From positions 1-64,000 of the forward strand of contig NW_013654515.1 of the NCBI RefSeq assembly GCF_000499385.1: 64,000 nucleotides of DNA, written 5' to 3'. The notes beneath the pieces were generated by a model that was not told where the DNA came from, did not search any database, and saw nothing but the letters and a program-made list of their open reading frames with translations. Origin of the DNA: Eimeria necatrix (lineage: Eukaryota > Apicomplexa > Conoidasida > Eucoccidiorida > Eimeriidae). Shown piece after piece: positions 56,388 through 64,000 of the stretch (the first letter of the stretch is position 1; the number at the start of each line of letters is the position of its first letter). The translations under genes and the position numbers were made by a program.

Positions 56388-57527
56388 ATGCAAGAGCACC
56401 AGCAGCAGGAACACCAGGGGGAAGCTTATTGCGGCCAGGAGCACCATGAGCAGCAATCCAGGCAAGTGCTGCAGTCTCATGGGCAGCAAGAGCAGCAGCA
56501 GGAGGGTGAACAAGAACACCAGCTTCTCGGCGTGAAGCGTCGTCGTGTGTGCGCTGAGTGCGATCGGCCCTCTTCAGTTTGTTACTGCGACGTCATCAAA
56601 GGCCGGGAACTGAATTTATCTGATGAGTCTGTCTCCTCTGTAGTTGAAAGAGTTTTAATTTTTATGCACCCCCTAGAGAAAAAGAGAAAAAGCGGGTCTG
56701 TACAAGTGCTACAGAAGCTCATCAAGGGCTTGGAGGTATGGCCGCACAGAAAGCCGGGATGCTTCCCGTTCGCTACCGAGCAGCAGCAGCAACGGCAGCA
56801 ACAGCAGCAGCACGAACTAAGGCAAGAACAAAAGGCACAGCACGAGATAGCAGCTGAACGCGCCGTTTTTGCAGAAACACCGATTCAGGAGCCGAATGTG
56901 TCTGCTCCAACTAAACCTAAAGACAAGAAGCAAGCAAAGCTGCCTCATCAGCATCCCCATCTCTGTACACGGGAGGGGACTGTGTTGTGCGATACCAGTA
57001 GGATGGTATTGTTGTTCCCCACAGAGTCTTCTTTTCCCTTGGGGGAAGGGAGTATGCCGTTTCGATTGCCGTTGACACTACTAGCTATCGACGGGACTTG
57101 GAAAGAGGCCAAAGAAATGTTCAAAGCCACTCCTTGGCTGCAGCAGCTGCCCGCCGTGCACCTGCCTCTTTTGAAGACGGAGGACCAGGCAGACCACTGT
57201 GGTGGTGGTGGTGTCGCTGCTGCTGATGCTGCTGATTCAGTTGCTGCCGACTGCGGCAACAGCAACAGCAAAGACACAATGGAGGCAGTCCGAGTCTCAG
57301 GAGCTTACGGGATGATAAGAACGCCACCAGCCCGCATTGCAGCCAGCGGAGGAGTCTGCACGGCTGAGGCCGTCGCGGAGGCTCTGTCCATCATCGGCCG
57401 TTGGGCCCGGAGCGCCTCTTCCTCTTTGTTGCAAATTGGTGAAACAACTAGGGAGACACTTCAGCGCATAGTGTCCCTGCAGCAAGAGATGCGAGACCGA
57501 AACAAAAACAGGCAGTCAACAGATTGA
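56388..57527 (+). CDS. DTW-domain protein (tRNA-uridine aminocarboxypropyltransferase family)
   Basis: Family members use S-adenosylmethionine to transfer an aminocarboxypropyl group to uridine in tRNA (acp3U). Single exon, 379 residues. A Gln/Glu/His-rich leader precedes the family zinc site, Cys55-x2-Cys58 (VCAECDRPSSVCYCDVI) with Cys65-x-Cys67. Next come ERVLIFMHPLEKKRKSGSV and the signature IDGTWKEAKEMF (DGTW at 235-238). The C-terminal part reads VSGAYGMIRTPPARIAASGG then CTAEAVAEALSIIGRW, matching the RxPxxGGxSTxEAxA motif except that Cys replaces the usual Ser. Two low-complexity insertions (about 130-190, Gln/Lys-rich; about 268-298, Gly/Ala/Asp-rich) split the domain. Overall closest to the DTWD2/TapT type. 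Divergent from the ECM29-like gene. Confidence 0.88.
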   Translation: MQEHQQQEHQGEAYCGQEHHEQQSRQVLQSHGQQEQQQEGEQEHQLLGVKRRRVCAECDRPSSVCYCDVIKGRELNLSDESVSSVVERVLIFMHPLEKKRKSGSVQVLQKLIKGLEVWPHRKPGCFPFATEQQQQRQQQQQHELRQEQKAQHEIAAERAVFAETPIQEPNVSAPTKPKDKKQAKLPHQHPHLCTREGTVLCDTSRMVLLFPTESSFPLGEGSMPFRLPLTLLAIDGTWKEAKEMFKATPWLQQLPAVHLPLLKTEDQADHCGGGGVAAADAADSVAADCGNSNSKDTMEAVRVSGAYGMIRTPPARIAASGGVCTAEAVAEALSIIGRWARSASSSLLQIGETTRETLQRIVSLQQEMRDRNKNRQSTD

Positions 57528-59217
57528 TGCACAAGCGAAAGTACTTTTCTCTCTGTCATACAGCGAGTGCCCTACAGCAGCGCCATTTGGAATCTTCCTT
57601 AGGAGAATACTGGTTCTTAGGCTAGTGGGCATAGCCCGACCACTGTAGTGGCCAGTTACAGCGAAAGTGCTTGACCTGAATCTCGCCAAGGCCCGTCCCT
57701 CCGTATATGGTTCGCTGCATTTACGCGCTGCACTTACCTGGAAGTACGGCGAGCATGTCTTCTCAACAAAATCTCCTGCCGCAAGCTCCGTGTCGCGTTG
57801 GTTGAAACGTGAGCCCTAGCATAACGTGTAGATCCTACAGTGTGTAGATTCTTTGTTCGGGCCGATCCTAGTACCTGCAGCTGGGGTCTTTACTTTAGGA
57901 GGGAGAAGTGTGCAATCTGGTGCTTGACTAGCACGTCTTGTGTTCCGTTTGTCTGTACTTCAATGCTACGTTTTTGGCCCAATTACGCTTCTGTGCCGTC
58001 CGACGAAAAGCTATATCGTCAAACTGGAGCCAAGTACTAACGGCAGCGCAGCTCCCATGCGCGCACAGTTCGTTCCCACTACCATCTAACGCAGTTAGCA
58101 GTGACACCTCGAGCACTCCAGAGCGATTAATGCCCTATATTCTTGCAGTTCCTAGTTCCCTGAAAGCTGCTAACGCCAAACTTTTTGCAAAAGAAGTGCA
58201 GAGATCAAATCGCGCCTCGTCTCTGGGGCTGCCGTGAACAGCAGCTGTGGGGGACAGCAGATGGGGTGGACTGGCGTGGCGACTCCGCTTGGTCCCCTTA
58301 TGCGACCCAATGCCTGCTGCGTTTAAAAGGTACCAAAAGCTTTAACGAAATACAATTCCCTTGTTAAAAGGTGTATTCACCTCCCCCTGCTACGTTCAAG
58401 AACACCACTTCCCTAAATTTACCAGGTGACCAGATTACCCTAAATACTGTCATGCTTCCAGGGCACCAACAGCACGCGTAGCACTGAGCAGTAGTAGTTC
58501 ACTCCCACTTTTCTGCTCGGGAAGCTACGCACGTGAGACCTCTTGCGTCAGCCTTGTATCCCCGACTTTGTGATCTCCATGCCCTGCAGTCCACCGACAT
58601 GCGCCCACCTCTTCGTAGTAGACACGAAGTGCGGCGACTGCTGGTGAAAAGCATGAGTCAACAGGCTCATGCAGACGGCTCCGATCTCCTCCTAGATCCA
58701 AGCATGACTCGCTCGTGCCCAAAAGAGCAATCTACCGGGTAAAGGGAGATCGGTATAACAATTCACTCACCAAGGGATACAGACAACGACCTCGATCATA
58801 CGCCTACTGGGTGCATCCCTCCACATGCTACTAACTCACTGACTACGCCCTTCTGGACACAACCGATCCACAAGAAAGAAACTGTTCTTGTGACTGCATG
58901 TTGCTGCTGCATCACGTTGGGGTCTCCTGGCTGCGCAGACAGCGCCGCATATCCGAAAGTCCTTCTGCGTAATCAATCTGCCCATCATTTCCTGGGCATT
59001 ATTCTCCGCATTGGTGCAGAAATAGGCAGGCGCCACCAAACTGCTCCCATAGGAGAAAGCCTGCAAATACCGGCCGAATTATACCTGCAATATACCCCGC
59101 GACTCGCTTTAAAGGAACCAACTAGCAAACAATATTTCCGTAGACGACCACTAAATGCCTGTAGCTCTGAAGACAGCAAGCTCCAGTCTCTTGCCTATTC
59201 CAGTGCCTGGTCTTCAA
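57528..59217. other. no gene supported
   Basis: Between the DTW gene stop and the hydrolase stop (convergent). ORFs are short, and those at 58890-59414 are on the strand opposite the hydrolase exon. Nothing else seen. Confidence 0.55.
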
Positions 59218-60890
59218 TTAGACACTGGACGCTCCTGTTGGCTCCTGCGGTGCGCTTGTTCCTCTGCTGGAATTGTCATCTTCGTTTTCTGTCTGTTTCT
59301 TTGCCTCTTTATCAGCATTTGCCTCAGGTTCATCTCCCCATTCATAAAGAGATGGGTCCACGCCCTTCGATCCAGAGTCGGCGAGAGCCCTCACTTGCCT
59401 CTTTCCCTGCGTGAAAACTTCGTCTACCCACTGGCGCAGATCTTCAGGCTTGATGGATTTGAGCGTATGGACATCATCTGTTAAGAGAAAATACACACAG
59501 AAGTCAGCATTCCCTGCTCTTCTTTGGCTGCCCTCTGGCCAAGATGCGTGAAAAGATGCTGAAAAGCTGTACCGAGTCTGTCTTCAGCATGGTCTTAAGC
59601 CACATTTGGATGCTGTAACTACATGCGAATGGCACTGTCATATGTGGATGCTGTTAGTACATGCGAATAGCACTCACTTATCACTTCCAAGCGGCTGCGG
59701 CCTGGGCCGTCGGCCGTTTCTAGCAGACGAATGGAATCATCAAGCGGAACCGTTTTATCCCCCGAGCCGTGTACAATCAGCACATATGGAATTCCGTGCA
59801 AAGTGAAGCCATTGCGGAGACGCATGAAGCGAGAGTACTGGTCGTGGGCGGGGCAGAGCAACAGCTGATGGAGCACGCTCACAAACAAGGTGAAACAAGC
59901 ACAATAGCATCAAGCCTTCCGAAAATGCTGCAGTAGAAGTACTAGCCCTTCTTCTCCTGCCCTGTCTATTGCCAGTCTTACTTTTATGCTCCTGAGATCA
60001 CAAGGGTCTGTGTACTGCCCCTAAAGAAAGACCCAAATGTGATAGTAGACTGCGAAGAAATAGCTGAAACAATCTGGCCAAATTCTCACCATGGGGACTT
60101 TCGGAATATCCATGCTCAAGGCTACAACAGACCCAAAGGAGGTGGCGACGATGACGTTTGACCGTTGCTCTCTGAATTTCTTCTCGGCTATGCGAATAGC
60201 CTTAAGCCACATGAAATGAGTGGCAGCTTTCCCTCCAAACCAGTAGGTTATCACCAGCACTACTGCCTACGCAAAAGCATCCGCACGAAGTACTATCAAA
60301 GACAAATGGAATTAATAAAAAGTACACTGAACTGGCTGGAGTCCCAGCTGTGACTGATATCAAACACACATTGGGTCCTGAAGCATCACGGTTCTGTTAC
60401 CGTTTACAAAGCATCAGAAAAATCAAAACATGCAGATGCTTCTAATGTCTGTTGCTTACCGAACCCAATAACACGCAAAGCCCGATATACCACTTTGCCA
60501 GCACAGCAGCAGCACTGCAAAGGGGAACACGCAGGCAAAAAGACAAGAGAAGGCACTTTCAGTCACCGCATTCCAGGGTAGGGTAGTTCTCATGTAGCAG
60601 CGAAACAAAGTAGACTACGTCAAACACTCCATTTGCCACAACAGAAAAGGAAGCGGGGAAACCTACATGATCCCGCTGAGTAGACAAATCGCTAAGACGA
60701 GGAAGCCTAGCACAAACATCATGATGGTTTGTCTCGTCTTCAAGTTGGGAGCTTTAACCCTTTGCTTCCCAAGCGCCTTCTCAAGCAGCCGCTGCTTCTC
60801 ACTGCCTGGGGCGGAGTCCAGCTCGTGAAGGAAGAGGACCCTCAGATCCTGGTGATCTCCTCCTCGAAGTCCGCCCTTAGGTGACGACAT
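59218..60890 (-). CDS. membrane-inserted alpha/beta hydrolase, 5 exons
   Basis: Exons 60890-60667, 60514-60460, 60266-60090, 59864-59678 and 59477-59218 join in phase (AT|GTAGGT, TCG|GTAAGC, ATG|GTGAGA, ATAA|GTGAGT) to 300 residues. The fold starts RVLFLHELDSAPGSEKQRLL (HE where many family members have HG), then APNLK. Instead of the usual next strand, two hydrophobic helices follow (about 56-80, TIMMFVLGFLVLAICLLSGI and on; about 84-103, YIGLCVLLGSAVVLVITYWF), with exon 2 encoding part of them. The hydrolase then resumes: nucleophile elbow VIVATSFGSVVAL (Ser136), PMLLLCPAHD, acid IVHGSGDKTVP (Asp188) and histidine LEVINDDVHTLKSI (His219). The full Ser-Asp-His triad suggests an active esterase, lipase or thioesterase; the substrate is unknown. 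The tail is acidic and disordered. The helices would hold it at a membrane. Confidence 0.8.
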
Positions 60891-63287
60891 TTTAATCACC
60901 TTTCAGCTGGTGAGTTGTGAAAAGCGGTCTCAGGGAAAAAAGACGATAGTTTCAAAACAGTAGAAGGGAGTTAAGACTTTCCGGTCTACCACCAAGGCTA
61001 CGCATGTGAACCACGCAGCGGCCTAGGTACAGCAATAGATTAGGAGATCCTTGCTGCTGCGTTTGCAGCGGCTGCTATTGCAACTGCTGCTGATGATGCC
61101 ACAATCGAAGATGCAGATTATTCTACTGCCTCGGAAGCTGCTGCTAATGCTAGTTGCTGCTTGCTGCGCCTCCGATGCTCCACAGGCTAACGTCAGCTTT
61201 GCTGAAGACGGTGAGAGGTGACCCCCAGGAAAGACAGACCGGCCAAATCCTTAAAAGCTATGTTATGCCACTTCTAAGGTAAACCAGGGAAACTGTGCTT
61301 GCGACGACACAGCTGCTGCTACAATTGGGATCGCAAAAACCACTCGACCGTCACCGCTTACGCGGCTAAGGGAATAAAGGGAGCAGGAAGAAAGCTGGAA
61401 GACACTGCCACGGCAGACGAGTGCTCAGTAGCTAAAATTCATAAAAAACGCCTGGATAGCACCCTGATACCGCTGTTATTGCTATGCAAACGCCCTGCTT
61501 TTTCCGTGTGTGTGTGCCGGCATTGCCCGTCCCACACTGCCGCTTCCTCTAAGATGGCGTTTGTCACCGACTCTTAAATACAAAATAAATCCTCAAAAAC
61601 AATTTTTCCAAAGCCCAAAGATATGTTGGATGTCTTGAGCTGTAGAAGCTTGAAATAATGCGGGTAAAATAATCAGAGAACGACGCCCCCTGCACAAGTG
61701 GTTAACACACAGGCACTAGTTGTGGTCCAGCCTGCTCGTGTTTTGAAATTTCAGCAGAAGAGAGGCAAAAAAGAGCATCAATCTGCTCTGAGGATACCAA
61801 AGAAAACAATGCGAAACAGAGGGGAACTTGAAGCAGAGCCGAAGAGAGAGATACCCTCGAGGCGAACATGCATCGAAATGCCAGCGAGCGTTTCTCACAC
61901 TCAACGAGCCCCACAAACATCTACCGCCCTCTTGGCTATGTCTCAAAGACGGAAAAAAGACCTTGTCTTCAGCGAATAATATTACCTTCGCCAAACACGT
62001 GCCTAGAGAAAAGGGCTGGGGGAGGAAAGCAAGCCCAAACAGAACGCCAACGTCAACAGCCGCAAGTCGTGAAAAGCAGCCAACAAAGAAGCTGGGTCTG
62101 CGCTGTATGGATCTTACCGGATCGTTGTATTACTCAAAACTTTTTCATACTGTGTTTTTAGTTACTTCTCCTGGATCCAGGCTTTTGGTCGCGCAAAAGA
62201 AGGGTTCCACAGCCTCTACGGAAGTGAGGATCGCAGGAGGCGGGTGGCAACTGCTGCCCCCAGCCTCTTGCAGACAACACAGCCATGAAGAAACTACGTA
62301 GCCATGTAAATCAATTAATTATGTGGCATGCATTGATGCACATCCATGTGTAACTTTCTTGCCCCAGTTTTGTAGGGCTGCCACTCCTGACCGCTCCATG
62401 GAGCGCCACCGCGCAGTTAATGCTGTGTGGCATCGTGGCAACCAGGCGTTTGGCTACCTTTAGAGGAATTTATGCAGTCACAGCAAGTATTCACTTGGGT
62501 AACCCAAGAATTTCATGAATGCTTGCCAACCATGTACATGTGGATGCTGCCAAGTGGTCAACAGTGGACTTCGCCATACACACGAGGCAGCTGATCGGCT
62601 GAACAATAAGCGAAGCAATGAAGTTTGTGCTGATTATTGACAGTAGAATGGTCGAAATTCTCAAGGAGGTCGTGGCTGTATACACGCAGCCTCGTCTGCG
62701 CCTCACCTGGAATACCGCGGGCCTGTTGATAGGAAAGGGACTTCTCACCTGGAGGGGACAAGCGGGTTGCTCGGAACACTGAAATCTAGATTTCGAAACA
62801 GAAATAAAATAGCCTTTATAGCTGGTAACACGGCGTGTAGCCTGATTGGGTTCCACAGAAACAAAACAGCAGCGGCATCAAGAGAATAGTGCAATGCAAA
62901 CATATCTACGCAGCAGAAATGCAGTAGAGCGCAGGAAGAACAGTACTCTAACAATGTTTGGACTCTGTAGGCTCTGCTGCAAGGCCCTGGCTAGAGGCTG
63001 GCCTTGTGGGGGGCCGACAGTGCCACGCTGAGGAGTGAGGCGTGGCTCGCGGAGCTTTATTTTGCACTTGTTAGCACTTCGAACTGTCGGTTTCCCAATA
63101 TCTCCTAACCTACTCTTTTATCTGTGGTTGAAGCGTTTAGTGTTTCAGACTTAGCGTTTCATCTTAATTCGTAACTTTTGGGTTGCCCGTGGGGGTGAGG
63201 GCTCCCCTGTGGCGATTGCCCTTTTAGGAGCATCTTTGCTCCCCATCTTCCACATTCCTAAGCATCACTTCATCATTAAACTCACCC
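60891..63287. other. mostly unassigned; short ORFs
   Basis: The plus ORFs at 61299-61577 and 61828-62301 are basic and domain-free. Minus-strand sequence at about 62760-62700 has two nested strong donors (CCAG|GTGAGA and CCAG|GTGAGG) and open frames on either side, so an unrecognised exon is possible. No complete gene. Confidence 0.45.
61093..61221 (+). CDS. 42-residue signal-peptide ORF, possibly a first exon
   Basis: ATG-ATG start, MMPQSKMQIILLPRKLLLML followed by VAACCASDAPQANVSFAEDG: a basic n-region, hydrophobic core and a probable cleavage site before SDAPQA. A donor, GACG|GTGAGAG, at 61210 precedes the stop at 61219, so it could be exon 1 of a secreted protein. No second exon was identified downstream. 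Confidence 0.3.
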   Translation: MMPQSKMQIILLPRKLLLMLVAACCASDAPQANVSFAEDGER

Positions 63288-63672
63288 TTAGACCTCAGGA
63301 AAGATGTGTTCCGCTGTAGCAGGTGAAGCACCTTCACAAGGGTCAGGTCCCCGGTGCACTGTAATGAATTTCTGTATAGTTACGCGTAGCCGTGGAGTTT
63401 CCCAGTTGTCAAAAGCTTCTTGAAGATCAACTTTTAGAATCTGAAGGCCATGCATTGTATCATAGCGTGGAGAAGCTAGCCTATTGCACAGTGCTCCGGT
63501 TTCCTGCATCATAATGCACTTTTTGACATAGGCATGCGCATGTAAGCGAATTGCACTCAGTAAGCTGCCAAAAGTGAGAATCCGTGGGAGAAACCGTGCA
63601 CTTTTCTACCTCTGGTGGAGTACAGATTTTCCGATCCCCCCGCAATGAATTCTTCGCTTGAAAACAGAGCAT
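63288..63672 (-). CDS. small two-exon candidate gene (hypothetical)
   Basis: Exon 63672-63610 (ATG at 63672, MLCFQAKNSLRGDRKICTPP) ends GAG|GTAGAA. It joins in phase to exon 63503-63288 after acceptor GATGCAG, giving about 92 residues. These include a likely helix (MHGLQILKVDLQEAFDNWE) and RLRVTIQKFITVHRG. It ends at TAA just before another strong donor (AAGG|GTGAGT at about 63281), so the gene could continue with a different exon arrangement. Family not recognised. Confidence 0.35.
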
Positions 63673-64000
63673 ACCACGTCAGTGTACGCTAAAGCGTGAG
63701 GAGCACTAAATAGGTCGCAAGCCTGCTTGAACTAAATGCGCACGGTCCGTTTTGGGAGAGGCTGCCGACCTGCATAAACTGTCGTGCAGTGCATGATTCT
63801 AAAAGATTGAATGCGTCGAAAACAACTAGCCGCATAAGGAAATGAGCGTAATTGTACCAAAAACGTTGAGCTTAGAGGCTCATTAGGGAATTCTGGTTGT
63901 TCATACTCCAACCGTACGTTGTACGGTTGGAGTATGAACAACATGCAGCGTTTCTGGCATGAGATCAGCAATACGCCAGTGCGAGTCACAGTATCCTTAG
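63673..64000. other. right edge, no gene supported
   Basis: Apart from the inverted repeat at 63896-63942 only short ORFs are seen. The minus frame 63989-63732 is open through the inverted repeat, but its composition is unremarkable. Confidence 0.5.
63896..63942. repeat. perfect 22-bp inverted repeat with 3-base loop
   Basis: Bases 63896-63917 and 63921-63942 are exact reverse complements, separated by GTT. The flanking bases do not continue the pairing. As RNA it would form a very stable hairpin; as DNA a cruciform. There is no U run after it, so it does not look like a terminator. Confidence 0.9.

Noticed and set aside
56184..56519. Minus-strand ORF rich in Leu that looks like several membrane helices
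   Set aside because: Antisense of the CAG-rich start of the DTW-domain gene; CTG repeats always read as Leu.
1..64000. tRNA, rRNA, CRISPR and bacterial-type operon features
   Set aside because: No tRNA B-box context with a cloverleaf, no rRNA core sequence and no regularly spaced direct repeats with unique spacers were found by eye; the gene structure is eukaryotic.

Overview
The window looks like nuclear DNA of a coccidian apicomplexan, most likely an Eimeria species. Three things point there: long CAG/CTG runs that read as poly-Gln, poly-Ala or poly-Ser inside genes, dense TGCATGCA tracts, and short-intron genes with GT..AG sites. I infer the genus from this style; nothing in the window proves the species. 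Repeat-rich blocks (about 1-2.4, 18.8-23.9 and 43-57.5 kb) alternate with repeat-poor, gene-poor blocks (2.5-7, 11.5-18.7, 37-41 and 57.5-59 kb). This matches the segmented chromosomes described for Eimeria.

Eight loci are supported well enough to model: (1) an unrecognised single-pass membrane protein, minus strand, 7.1-11.5 kb, about 12 exons; (2) a La-related RNA-binding protein (LARP), plus strand, 20.1-23.2 kb, 4 exons; (3) guanylate kinase, minus, 26.7-28.7 kb, 4 exons; (4) ribonuclease H1 with an N-terminal signal-like leader, plus, 29.1-30.1 kb; (5) a PTC7/PPTC7-type PP2C phosphatase with a long N-terminal extension, minus, 31.4-36.9 kb; (6) an ECM29-like proteasome adaptor, minus, 43.1-55.4 kb, about 15 exons and about 3,000 residues; (7) a DTW-domain (tRNA acp3U synthase family) protein, plus, 56.4-57.5 kb; (8) an alpha/beta hydrolase interrupted by membrane segments, minus, 59.2-60.9 kb, 5 exons. 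A likely secreted single-exon protein lies at 41.1-41.9 kb on the minus strand. Exon models were built by hand from splice consensus, codon phase and, for known families, remembered family sequence; no alignment was run.

Arrangement: guanylate kinase and RNase H1 are head to head across about 350 bp, and ECM29 and the DTW gene are head to head across about 940 bp, so each pair may share a promoter region. RNase H1 and the phosphatase converge, as do the LARP and guanylate kinase genes. The genes are housekeeping in type (nucleotide metabolism, RNA metabolism, proteasome, tRNA modification) and do not form an operon or a single pathway.

No convincing tRNA, rRNA, CRISPR or transposase was seen. 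The most unusual features are the alpha/beta hydrolase with membrane helices inserted inside its fold, the RNase H1 with a secretory or plastid-like leader, two probable GC-AG introns, a 60-bp perfect palindrome in the TGCA tract, and a perfect 22-bp inverted repeat near the right edge. I did not find a clearly new multi-gene system.
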